Shown here piece after piece: positions 24,241 to 31,332 of a stretch of 50,152 bases of DNA (positions are counted from its first letter, which is position 1; every line of letters begins with the position of its first letter). The DNA is from Streptomyces avidinii (GTDB lineage Bacteria; Actinomycetota; Actinomycetes; Streptomycetales; Streptomycetaceae): positions 137,483-187,634 of the forward strand of contig NZ_BMVL01000016.1 in the NCBI RefSeq assembly GCF_014650695.1. The letters run 5' to 3'. The position numbers were made by a program, and so were the translations under genes. The notes under the pieces are model-generated. The model saw only the letters and a list, made by a program, of their open reading frames with translations, was not told the DNA's origin and did no database searches.

Positions 24241-25665
24241 TCAGACTCCGGCGGTCGCGTTGGCGTCGGACAGGTCGGCGGGCGAGGCCAGATGGCCCAG
24301 CACCGCGGTGGCGGCGGCCACCTGCGGGGAGACCAGGTGGGTGCGTCCGCCCTTGCCCTGCCGGCCCTCGAAGTTGCGGTTGGAGGTGGACGCGGAGCGT
24401 TCACCGGGCGCCAGTTGGTCGGGGTTCATGCCGAGGCACATCGAACAGCCCGCGTGCCGCCACTCGGCGCCGGCCTCCTTGAAGACCTTGTCCAGGCCCT
24501 CCTCCACCGCCTGCAGGGCGACCCGGACCGAGCCCGGGACGACCAGCATCCGTACGCCGTCGGCGACTTTGCGGCCCTCGACGATGCCGGCGACGGCGCG
24601 CAGGTCCTCGATGCGGCCGTTGGTGCACGACCCTACGAAGACGGTGTCGACCTTGATCTCACGCAGCGGCTGCCCGGCGGTCAACCCCATGTACTCCAGG
24701 GCCTTTTCGGCGGCGTGGCGCTCCGAAGCGTCCTCGTACGAAGCCGGGTCGGGGACGTTGGCCGACAGCGGCGCGCCCTGGCCCGGGTTGGTGCCCCAGG
24801 TGACGAACGGGGACAGCGTGGCGCCGTCGATGACGACCTCCGCGTCGAAGACCGCGTCGTCGTCGGTGCGCAGGGTCTGCCAGTACGCGACCGCCGCGTC
24901 CCAGTCCTCGCCCGTCGGGGCGTGGTCGCGGCCCTGCAGGTAGTCGAAGGTGGTCCGGTCTGGGGCGATCATGCCCGCCCGGGCGCCGGCCTCGATGGAC
25001 ATGTTGCAGATGGTCATGCGGGCTTCCATCGACAGCTTCTCGATGGCCTCGCCGCGGTACTCCAGGATGTAGCCCTGGCCGCCGCCGGTGCCGATTTTGG
25101 CGATGATCGCCAGGATCAGGTCCTTCGCGGTGACACCGTCGGCCAGCGCGCCGGTGACGGTGATCGCCATGGTCTTCGGGCGGGCCAGGGGCAGCGTCTG
25201 GGTGGCCAGCACGTGCTCGACCTGGCTGGTGCCGATGCCGAAGGCCAGCGCGCCGAAGGCGCCGTGCGTGGAGGTGTGCGAGTCGCCGCAGACCACCGTG
25301 GTGCCGGGCTGGGTCAGACCGAGCTGCGGTCCCACGACGTGGACGACGCCCTGCTCGACGTCGCCCAGCGAGTGCAGGCGGACGCCGAACTCGGCGCAGT
25401 TCGCCCGCAGCGTCTCCAGCTGGGCGCGGGAGACCGGGTCGGCGATCGGCTTGTCGATGTCGATGGTGGGGGTGTTGTGGTCCTCGGTCGCGATGGTGAG
25501 GTCGAGGCGTCGGACCTTGCGGCCGGCCTGGCGCAGTCCTTCGAAGGCCTGCGGGCTGGTCACCTCGTGCAGCAGGTGCAGATCAATGAAGAGGAGGTCG
25601 GGCTCGCCCTCGGCGCGCCGGACGACATGGTCGTCCCAGACCTTCTCCGCGAGTGTCCTACCCAT
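24241..25665 (-). CDS. leuC: 3-isopropylmalate dehydratase large subunit, 474 aa
   Basis: LeuC holds the [4Fe-4S] cluster of isopropylmalate isomerase. ATG at 25665 with GGAGGG upstream gives MGRTLAEKVWDDHVV. Aconitase motifs are VVCGDSHTSTHGAFGALAFGIG, FVGSCTNGRIEDLRA (first cluster Cys) and GCSMCLGMNPDQL (second and third Cys). It is divergent from ndgR, and the palindrome at 25815-25839 lies in the shared promoter, consistent with the known NdgR control of leuCD in Streptomyces. Confidence 0.97.
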   Translation of the reverse strand: MGRTLAEKVWDDHVVRRAEGEPDLLFIDLHLLHEVTSPQAFEGLRQAGRKVRRLDLTIATEDHNTPTIDIDKPIADPVSRAQLETLRANCAEFGVRLHSLGDVEQGVVHVVGPQLGLTQPGTTVVCGDSHTSTHGAFGALAFGIGTSQVEHVLATQTLPLARPKTMAITVTGALADGVTAKDLILAIIAKIGTGGGQGYILEYRGEAIEKLSMEARMTICNMSIEAGARAGMIAPDRTTFDYLQGRDHAPTGEDWDAAVAYWQTLRTDDDAVFDAEVVIDGATLSPFVTWGTNPGQGAPLSANVPDPASYEDASERHAAEKALEYMGLTAGQPLREIKVDTVFVGSCTNGRIEDLRAVAGIVEGRKVADGVRMLVVPGSVRVALQAVEEGLDKVFKEAGAEWRHAGCSMCLGMNPDQLAPGERSASTSNRNFEGRQGKGGRTHLVSPQVAAATAVLGHLASPADLSDANATAGV

Positions 25666-25814
25666 CGCTTTCCCTCCGGCCGGCCGGTTGTGCCGGCGCT
25701 TCATAGAGATCTTGTGCGCCGTGTCGTCCGTACCCCACGTCCCGGACGACGGCTCGGACCCAGTGGTTCGTGGACCCGCACATACAGACTCGCTGGTTCT
25801 TGGAAAAATTGAAC

Positions 25815-25839
25815 TTGCGTTTCACAGTGTGAGACGCAA
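25815..25839. promoter_or_regulatory. 25-bp palindrome in the leuCD/ndgR divergent promoter, likely NdgR operator
   Basis: Arms TTGCGTTTCACA and TGTGAGACGCAA flank a central G with one mismatched pair. The ndgR ATG lies 11 bp beyond. TTGCGT (25815-25820), a 17-bp spacer and AAATAT (25838-25843) could be the ndgR promoter, putting transcription start at the ATG itself (no ribosome site is present). The operator would then overlap the promoter, as expected for autorepression. NdgR regulation of leuCD is known; the exact site is my inference. Confidence 0.72.
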
Positions 25840-25849
25840 ATATCGTTTC

Positions 25850-26566
25850 ATGGACAACTCTAGCGGCGTCGGCGTTCTCGACAAGGCAGCTCTGGTACTG
25901 AGCGCACTGGAGTCCGGTCCGGCCACCCTCGCCGGGCTGGTCGCGGCGACAGGGCTCGCACGACCCACGGCACATCGCCTTGCCGTGGCACTGGAACACC
26001 ACCGGATGGTGGCGAGGGACATGCAGGGCCGGTTCATCCTCGGACCGCGGCTGGCGGAGCTCGCCGCCGCGGCCGGCGAGGACCGTCTGCTGGCCACGGC
26101 GGGACCGGTACTCACCCACCTCCGCGACGTGACGGGAGAGAGCGCGCAGCTCTACCGCCGTCAGGGAGACATGCGCATCTGCGTGGCGGCCGCGGAGCGG
26201 CTGTCGGGCCTTCGGGACACCGTCCCGGTGGGCTCGACGCTCCCGATGAAGGCCGGTTCGGCCGCGCAGATCCTGATGGCGTGGGAGGAGCCCGAGCGGC
26301 TCCACCGCGGCCTCCAGGGCGCGCGCTTCACGGCGACGGCGCTCTCGGGCGTACGGCGCCGCGGCTGGGCGCAGTCGATCGGCGAGCGGGAGCCCGGCGT
26401 GGCCTCCGTGTCGGCGCCGGTGCGCGGGCCGTCGAACCGCGTGGTGGCCTCCGTATCGGTCTCCGGTCCGATCGAGCGCCTGACCCGCCACCCGGGGCGC
26501 ATGCACGCCCAGGCCGTCATCGACGCGGCGGCCCGACTCACGGAGGCGCTGCGCCGCTCCGGCTGA
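25850..26566 (+). CDS. ndgR: IclR-type regulator NdgR, 238 aa
   Basis: NdgR controls leucine and other amino acid genes and nitrogen-dependent growth in Streptomyces. The protein begins MDNSSGVGVLDKAALVLSAL, with the IclR helix-turn-helix at residues about 10-65 (GLVAATGLARPTAHRLAVAL, a very conserved recognition helix). The C-terminal effector domain includes LYRRQGDMRICVAAAERLSG, VPVGSTLPMKAGSAAQILM and VSAPVRGPSNRVVASVSVSGP. ATG at 25850 is probably read from a leaderless transcript. It faces leuC across a palindromic operator; the protein is near-identical, from memory, to the S. coelicolor one. Confidence 0.96.
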   Translation: MDNSSGVGVLDKAALVLSALESGPATLAGLVAATGLARPTAHRLAVALEHHRMVARDMQGRFILGPRLAELAAAAGEDRLLATAGPVLTHLRDVTGESAQLYRRQGDMRICVAAAERLSGLRDTVPVGSTLPMKAGSAAQILMAWEEPERLHRGLQGARFTATALSGVRRRGWAQSIGEREPGVASVSAPVRGPSNRVVASVSVSGPIERLTRHPGRMHAQAVIDAAARLTEALRRSG

Positions 26567-26724
26567 GCATCCTCCCGGCCCGCCAAGGGCCGTTCCCCCA
26601 CCGATCCCCCGGGTCCGGGGGCGCGTACGACGCCGCACACGTCCTGTACACGCGCCTCCGGGCCCGTACTCATATGCGCAGCCCCATATGCACAGAGGTG
26701 CGCGTAACGGCGCACCAAACACGA

Positions 26725-26759
26725 AAGAGGCCCTCCGCGATGAACGCGGAGGGCCTCTT
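26725..26759. terminator. Bidirectional terminator between ndgR and the tRNA operon
   Basis: A perfect 15-bp stem (aagaggccctccgcg and complement) with loop atgaa ends eight bases from the last tRNA gene. It would stop transcription from both the convergent ndgR and the tRNA cluster. Confidence 0.85.
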
Positions 26760-26766
26760 CGATGCG

Positions 26767-26839
26767 TACCCCCGACCGGATTCGAACCGGCGCTACCGCC
26801 TTGAGAGGGCGGCGTGCTAGGCCGCTACACAACGGGGGC
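26767..26839 (-). tRNA. tRNA-Glu (CTC), copy 1
   Basis: Full cloverleaf of 73 nt: acceptor GCCCCCG with CGGGGGT, anticodon stem CCGCC/GGCGG with loop CTCTCAA (anticodon CTC), T-loop GGTTCGAATCC, discriminator A. The 3' CCA is not encoded. Identical in sequence to the two other Glu copies. It is the last gene of the minus-strand cluster. Confidence 0.96.
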
Positions 26840-26862
26840 TAGCTGGTGCTGCTGTTACTGCG

Positions 26863-26934
26863 CTGGGCTACCAGGACTCGAACCTAGAATAAGGGAACCA
26901 GAAACCCTCGTGTTGCCAATTACACTATAGCCCA
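26863..26934 (-). tRNA. tRNA-Gln (CTG), copy 1
   Basis: 72-nt cloverleaf: acceptor TGGGCTA with TAGCCCA, anticodon loop TTCTGGT (anticodon CTG), T-arm GGTTCGAGTCC, discriminator G. The closing anticodon-stem pair is T/T. The acceptor pair 5:68 is C:G here but G:C in copy 2, a compensated change. Confidence 0.95.
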
Positions 26935-26958
26935 AAGTGGTCTAGACCAGACCAACAG

Positions 26959-27031
26959 TACCCCCGACCGGATTCGAACCGGCGCTACCGCCTTGAGAGG
27001 GCGGCGTGCTAGGCCGCTACACAACGGGGGC
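26959..27031 (-). tRNA. tRNA-Glu (CTC), copy 2
   Basis: Same 73-nt sequence as copy 1, with anticodon CTC and no encoded CCA. The 24-bp spacer to the Gln gene is unrelated to the others, so only the tRNA unit itself is conserved. Confidence 0.96.
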
Positions 27032-27092
27032 CCTAGCGATCCTGCTTCGAGACGTCCGGGTGCGACCCAGGAGATCTCGCGGGAAGGATCTG

Positions 27093-27165
27093 TACCCCCG
27101 ACCGGATTCGAACCGGCGCTACCGCCTTGAGAGGGCGGCGTGCTAGGCCGCTACACAACGGGGGC
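27093..27165 (-). tRNA. tRNA-Glu (CTC), copy 3
   Basis: Third identical 73-nt Glu gene, anticodon CTC, no encoded CCA. Having three adjacent copies fits heavy use of GAG codons in this GC-rich genome. Confidence 0.96.
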
Positions 27166-27192
27166 AAAGCACTGCGTTACTGCTGCACTGCG

Positions 27193-27264
27193 CTGGGGTA
27201 CCAGGACTCGAACCTAGAATAAGGGAACCAGAAACCCTCGTGTTGCCAATTACACTATACCCCA
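27193..27264 (-). tRNA. tRNA-Gln (CTG), copy 2, first gene of the cluster
   Basis: 72-nt cloverleaf with acceptor TGGGGTA/TACCCCA, anticodon CTG. It differs from copy 1 at the 5:68 base pair only. The cluster order on the minus strand is Gln-Glu-Glu-Gln-Glu. Confidence 0.95.
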
Positions 27265-27266
27265 CC

Positions 27267-27293
27267 AAAAGTCAACCCCTTGCGGGGGCTTTT
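27267..27293 (-). terminator. Weak terminator-like hairpin between the HAD gene and the tRNA cluster
   Basis: aaaag...cccc and gggg...ctttt flank a short loop with an internal unpaired tcaa; read on the minus strand it ends in GACTTTT. It lies about 60 bp past the HAD stop, directly before the first tRNA. Confidence 0.45.
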
Positions 27294-27350
27294 CTTTGGG
27301 TGGCGCCTCCGTCCGGCCTTTCGGCCCGCTCCGGCGGCGCAGAAAGAACA

Positions 27351-28079
27351 TTACCGGATGCCTGACCGTGCTCCAAAACGGGTATCCCCTGCCAGCAGCT
27401 CCGGAAGCCCGTCAAGGCCCTCGATGCGGTGCACGCAGTCCGGCCCGGGGCCGCGGCCGCCGGTGCGGTCCAGCCAGATGGCCAGCAGCCCCGCGTCACG
27501 GGCGCCCCGGGCGTCGATCTCCGGCTGGTCGCCCACGTACGCCACTTCGCCGGGCGGCAGCCCCAGCTCGGCGCACGCGGCCAGGAAGGCCTCCGCCTCG
27601 GGCTTGCTGACCCCGAGTTCGACGGCGCAGACCAGCACCTCGAAGCGGTCGCGCAGTCCGAGCCTGCGCAGTTTGGGGTCCTGGTTGGCGGTGGAGGAGT
27701 TGGAGAGCACCCCGTGCCGATAGCCGGCCGCAAGGGCGTCGAGGGCGGGGACCACGTCGGGGAAGACGGTCCAGGCCGCCTTGTAGTGCTCCACGTACTG
27801 GTCGAACCATGCGTCGGCCTCGTCCGCGGTCATCGCGGGCTGCTCCAGGAACTCCCGCACCCGCTCCTGCCGCTGCCCCTGGAAGGTCCCTTCGCCCGCC
27901 GCGAAGCGCGCCCAGTGCCGGTCGGTGATCTCCCGCCACAGCGCGAGCGCCTGCGCGGGGGTCCCGTACCGCTCGGCGAGCCGGACGGCTTCCAGCTGCG
28001 CCGCCAGCCCGGCGGCGTCGGCCCCCGTGTAGTCGAAGAGGGTGTCGTCGATGTCCCACAGCACGGCGCGGATCGGCAT
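27351..28079 (-). CDS. HAD-superfamily hydrolase, 242 aa
   Basis: The ATG at 28079 gives MPIRAVLWDIDDTLFDYTG, the HAD motif I (DxDxT as DIDDT). Motif II is GVLSNSS, the motif III Lys lies in ELGVSKPEAEAFLAAC, and motif IV is YVGDQPEIDARGARDAG. A four-helix cap lies between motifs I and II (about residues 20-110), as in the YjjG/phosphoglycolate phosphatase-like group that hydrolyses small phosphomonoesters. The substrate cannot be told from sequence. It follows gltX after 129 bp and a strong hairpin. Confidence 0.9.
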   Translation of the reverse strand: MPIRAVLWDIDDTLFDYTGADAAGLAAQLEAVRLAERYGTPAQALALWREITDRHWARFAAGEGTFQGQRQERVREFLEQPAMTADEADAWFDQYVEHYKAAWTVFPDVVPALDALAAGYRHGVLSNSSTANQDPKLRRLGLRDRFEVLVCAVELGVSKPEAEAFLAACAELGLPPGEVAYVGDQPEIDARGARDAGLLAIWLDRTGGRGPGPDCVHRIEGLDGLPELLAGDTRFGARSGIR

Positions 28080-28148
28080 ACCGCCGAGGCTACGCCGGAA
28101 GATCGTCCGGCGGGGGCCGGTCGGGGAAACCGGTGCCGGCCGCAACGC

Positions 28149-28192
28149 CGCAGGGGGCGGCGGCCGGGGGTTTCCGGCCGCCGCCCCCTGCG
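28149..28192 (-). terminator. Very strong hairpin after gltX
   Basis: A perfect 19-bp stem (cgcagggggcggcggccgg and its complement) with loop gggttt starts 17 bp past the gltX stop. Confidence 0.82.
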
Positions 28193-28208
28193 GGACGCAC
28201 GTCGAGAG

Positions 28209-29684
28209 CTACGCGGCGAGCTTGGCCAGCGCCGCGTCGATACGGGCCAGCGCGCGCTCCTTGCCCAGGATCTCCAGGGACTCGAAGAGCGGCAGGCCGA
28301 CGGTGCGGCCGGTGACGGCCACCCGGACCGGGGCCTGGGCCTTGCCGAGCTTGAGGCCGTGGGCCTCACCGGCGGTCAGCACGGCCTGCTTGAGGGACTC
28401 GGGGTCGGACCAGTCGGCCGACTCCAGGTTGGCGCGCGCCGTGGTGAGCAGCGCGGCCGGCTCGCCCTTCATCGCCTTGTCCCACGAGGCCTGGTCCTCC
28501 ACCGGCTCCTTCAGGAACAGGAAGTCGACGTTGGCCGTGATGTCCGACAGGACGGTGACCCGGGTCTGGGCGTACGGAGCGATCCGCTCCCAGGCCTCGG
28601 CGTCGAAGTCCTCGGGGGCCCAGTTGGCGTGCGGGGCCTGCAGCCACGGGGCGCAGGCGTCCGCGAAGGCCTTCGGGTCCAGCAGGCGGATGTGGTCGCC
28701 GTTGATCGACTCGGCCTTCTTCAGGTCGAAGCGGGCCGGGTTGGCGTTCACGCCGTCGATGTCGAACTTCTGGACCATCTCCTCGATCGAGAAGACGTCC
28801 TGGTCCTTGGAGAAGGACCAGCCGAGGAGCGAGAGGTAGTTCAGCAGGCCCTCGGGGAGGAAGCCGCGCTCGCGGTACAGGTTGAGCGAGGCTTCGGGGT
28901 CGCGCTTGGAGAGCTTCTTGTTGCCCTCGCCCATCACGTACGGCAGGTGGCCGAAGGCGGGGGTGCTCTTGGCCACGCCCAGCTCGATCAGCGCCGCGTA
29001 GAGGGCGATCTGGCGGGGGGTCGAGGAGAGCAGGTCCTCGCCGCGCAGGACGTGCGTGATCTCCATCAGCGCGTCGTCGACCGGGTTGACCAGCGTGTAG
29101 AGCGGGGCGCCGTTGGCCCGGACGATGCCGAAGTCCGGCACGTTCTCCGGGGTGAAGGTCAACTCGCCGCGGACCAGGTCGGTGAAGGTGATCGGCTCGT
29201 CGGGCATCCGGAAGCGGACGATCGCCGGGCGGTGCTCGCCCTGGTACGCCTCGACCTGTGCGGGGGTGAGCTCGCGGCAGTGGCCGTCGTAGCCGGAGGG
29301 CTTGCCGGCGGCGCGGGCGGCCGCGCGGCGGGCGTCGAGCTCCTCGGTGCTGCAGTAGCAGTGGTACGCGTGGCCGCCGTCGAGCAGCTTCTTCGCGACG
29401 TCCGCGTAGATGTCCATGCGCTCGGACTGGCGGTACGGGGCGTGCGGGCCGCCGACCTCGGGGCCCTCGTCCCAGGTGAAGCCGAGCCAGCGCAGCGAGG
29501 CGAGCAGCTGGTCGTAGGACTCCTCGGAGTCACGGGCCGCGTCGGTGTCCTCGATGCGGAAGACGAACGTACCGCCGTGGTGGCGGGCGAACGCCCAGTT
29601 GAAGAGTGCGGTCCGGACCAGGCCCACGTGGGGGTTGCCGGTCGGGGAGGGACAGAAACGTACGCGGACAGGTCCGTTAACCAC
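28209..29684 (-). CDS. gltX: Glutamyl-tRNA synthetase, 491 aa
   Basis: GltX charges tRNA-Glu. Class I motifs: the HIGH-type PHVGL at residues 18-22 (FCPSPTGNPHVGLVRTALFN), and KMSKS-type KKLSKRD near residue 255. The zinc-like cysteine region appears as YHCYCSTEELDARR. Actinomycetes normally lack GlnRS and use this enzyme to make Glu-tRNA-Gln, later amidated by GatCAB (family knowledge), which fits the neighbouring tRNA-Glu and tRNA-Gln cluster. GTG at 29684 overlaps the FAH-family stop by eight bases, so the genes are coupled. Confidence 0.96.
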   Translation of the reverse strand: MVNGPVRVRFCPSPTGNPHVGLVRTALFNWAFARHHGGTFVFRIEDTDAARDSEESYDQLLASLRWLGFTWDEGPEVGGPHAPYRQSERMDIYADVAKKLLDGGHAYHCYCSTEELDARRAAARAAGKPSGYDGHCRELTPAQVEAYQGEHRPAIVRFRMPDEPITFTDLVRGELTFTPENVPDFGIVRANGAPLYTLVNPVDDALMEITHVLRGEDLLSSTPRQIALYAALIELGVAKSTPAFGHLPYVMGEGNKKLSKRDPEASLNLYRERGFLPEGLLNYLSLLGWSFSKDQDVFSIEEMVQKFDIDGVNANPARFDLKKAESINGDHIRLLDPKAFADACAPWLQAPHANWAPEDFDAEAWERIAPYAQTRVTVLSDITANVDFLFLKEPVEDQASWDKAMKGEPAALLTTARANLESADWSDPESLKQAVLTAGEAHGLKLGKAQAPVRVAVTGRTVGLPLFESLEILGKERALARIDAALAKLAA

Positions 29685-30465
29685 GCTTGATCACCTTGTT
29701 GGTGAGAGTGCCGATGCCTTCGATGGTGACGGCGACCACGTCGCCGACGTTGAGGGGGCCGACTCCGGCCGGGGTCCCCGTGAGGATGACGTCGCCGGGG
29801 AGCAGCGTCATGGCCTCGGTGATGTGGACGATCAGGTCCTCGATGGAGCGGACCATGTCACTGGTGCGGCCGAGCTGGCGCTGTTCGCCGTTGACCGTGC
29901 ACTGGATGGTCAGGTCGCTCGGGTCCAGGTCGGTCTCGATCCAGGGGCCGAGGGGGCAGGAGCTGTCGAAGCCCTTGGCCCGGGCCCACTGCTTCTCCCG
30001 CTGCTGGACGTCGCGGGCGGTGACGTCGTTGGCGCAGGTGTAGCCGAGGATGACGTCCTTGACGCGCTCCCTGGGGACCTCCCGGCACATGCGGCCGATG
30101 ACCACGGCGAGCTCCGCCTCGTGGTGGACGTCCTGGGAGAAGGACGGGTAGGTGATCGGATCGCCCGGGCCGACCACCGAGGTGGACGGCTTGAAGAAGG
30201 TGATCGGGGCGTCCGGGACCTCGTTGCCCAGCTCCGCCGCGTGCTCCGCGTAGTTGCGGCCGATGGCCACGACCTTGTTCGGGAGCACGGGCGGCAGCAG
30301 CCGGACCTTGCTCAGCGGGACCTTCGTGCCGGAGAGCTCGAAGTCCGCGAAGGGGATGCCCTTGATGATGTCGAGCACGAGCGTGGAATCGTCGCCGGGG
30401 GCGCCGTCGCCCTCGACCGCGCCGAACGCGACGTTGCCGTCGATCGAGAACCTGGCGATGCGCAC
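29677..30465 (-). CDS. Fumarylacetoacetate hydrolase (FAH)-family protein, 262 aa
   Basis: The FAH fold of the C-terminal 200 residues is seen: VVAIGRNYAEHAAELGNEVP, ITFFKPSTSVVGPGDPI, HHEAELAVVIGR (metal ligands Glu-x-Glu), GYTCANDVTARDVQ, and GDVILTGTPAGVGPL. Such proteins include acylpyruvate hydrolases, oxaloacetate decarboxylases and 2-hydroxyhepta-dienedioate isomerases; the substrate is not predictable. GTG at 30465 has GAGGGG 12 bases upstream. It overlaps gltX, an arrangement conserved in Streptomyces. Confidence 0.92.
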   Translation of the reverse strand: MRIARFSIDGNVAFGAVEGDGAPGDDSTLVLDIIKGIPFADFELSGTKVPLSKVRLLPPVLPNKVVAIGRNYAEHAAELGNEVPDAPITFFKPSTSVVGPGDPITYPSFSQDVHHEAELAVVIGRMCREVPRERVKDVILGYTCANDVTARDVQQREKQWARAKGFDSSCPLGPWIETDLDPSDLTIQCTVNGEQRQLGRTSDMVRSIEDLIVHITEAMTLLPGDVILTGTPAGVGPLNVGDVVAVTIEGIGTLTNKVIKRG

Positions 30466-30563
30466 CTGTTGCGTCTGCCCCTCTTGTATTTCCGCTGGCT
30501 GGAGTCTGCGGACCCCAGGCTAACGCGGCGGGCAGCGGCGCTTCACGTTCCTTTGCGGGGTGG

Positions 30564-30752
30564 CTACTCCGCGGCGGCGGCGACCGGCACGTTCATGAGG
30601 ACGGTGCGGCGCGGGTTCGCGGTCTGCGTCGGCAGCTCGACGGCGTGCTCCGGGACGGCCGGTGCCGCCTGCAGGTCCTCGGCGTCCTTGAGGTGCGCGA
30701 GGGTGGTGCGGCGGGGGTTGGCTATGTTGCGGAACATCGTCGTCGTCTTCAT
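30564..30752 (-). CDS. 62-residue peptide with duplicated ANPRRT motif, function unknown
   Basis: The ORF starts at ATG 30752 (MKTTTMFRNIANPRRTTLAH) and ends in MNVPVAAAAE. GAGGAC lies about 11 bases upstream; a second in-frame ATG is at codon 6. The motif ANPRRTTLAHL (residues 11-21) is repeated as ANPRRTVLMNV (45-55), separated by an acidic, Pro-containing stretch. There is no signal peptide, membrane segment or cysteine, and no modification enzyme nearby. A TTGACG-16-CATTAT promoter lies about 170 bp upstream on the same strand. It is 98 bp upstream of the FAH-family gene. I know no family for it; the repeat makes a real peptide more likely than chance. Confidence 0.6.
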   Translation of the reverse strand: MKTTTMFRNIANPRRTTLAHLKDAEDLQAAPAVPEHAVELPTQTANPRRTVLMNVPVAAAAE

Positions 30753-31332
30753 CGGAGTTCGGGGTCCTCGGTTCGATCTGTGAGTGTCGGCTGTCGCCCG
30801 CACCAACCCTGGCGCCAACCCTTTAAGTGGCAAGGCTAAACATCTGAATCCCCCGGCGAACCAGGAAGTAATGGCCATGGCTGTGTGAGTTTGCTCACCC
30901 GTGACCCGACATTCCAGGCATAATGGACAGTCAACTTCAGCCGTCAAAACAGACATTGCGCCACTGAATGCGCCATTCCGCTCCTGATCATCTCGACTGG
31001 GACACCTTGACAGCCCTGTTGTTTGGATGGCGTAAGTCCGGTTTCTACCGAATGCGGTCGCACATCGCGTAGCGCCTCTGTCACAAGCCGTGACCGACTC
31101 TCCGGGCCGACGCTCGCACCTTGTTGGAGATCCTCCACTGTGCTGGAATTCGCGGGAACCGCCGCGGGAATCAGCCGGTGCGCAGGTGGCGCGACTCAGC
31201 GCCGAGCGCGGCGGCATGGAGAGGAAGACGCGCCGGTCACCGACGACCACCATGGGGCGGCAAGTGCCCCACGACTCGACACCGTCCCACCGGTCGCCCG
31301 GCGGGACGCCTGGTCCAGAGGTTGCGACGCTA
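30753..31332. other. 580-bp non-coding region between the repeat peptide and the first conservon
   Basis: AT content is clearly raised at about 30820-31040. It holds the candidate minus-strand promoter (30920-30947), a 5-bp inverted repeat GTGAG-TTTG-CTCAC at 30885-30898, and a perfect TTGACA at 31007 on the plus strand without a good -10. The stretch 31090-31332 is open in the cvnA1 frame, but its third positions are often A or T (TCA, CAA, ACA, CCT, GGT, GTT, CTA), so I treat it as the 5' leader. Confidence 0.5.
30920..30947 (-). promoter_or_regulatory. Candidate promoter of the repeat-peptide gene
   Basis: On the minus strand, TTGACG (30947-30942), a 16-bp spacer and CATTAT (30925-30920) match the main sigma-factor consensus at 5 of 6 and 4 of 6 positions. 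It would give a leader of about 160 nt. Confidence 0.42.

Noticed and set aside
26767..27264. Five spaced repeats resembling a CRISPR array
   Set aside because: They fold as tRNA-Glu and tRNA-Gln cloverleafs, with only tRNA units conserved.
27270..27275. TTGACT directly upstream of the first tRNA-Gln as a -35 box
   Set aside because: Only six bases separate it from the tRNA 5' end, so no -10 box could fit; TATAGT downstream is part of the tRNA.
31007..31012. Perfect TTGACA before the first conservon as main promoter
   Set aside because: No TATAAT-like hexamer lies 15-19 bp downstream; kept only as a note in the region entry.
31090..31332. N-terminal extension of CvnA1 by 81 codons from GTG 31090
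   Set aside because: Codons here often end in A or T and the sequence has no family similarity; GTG 31333 has a GAGG site and a conserved N-terminus.
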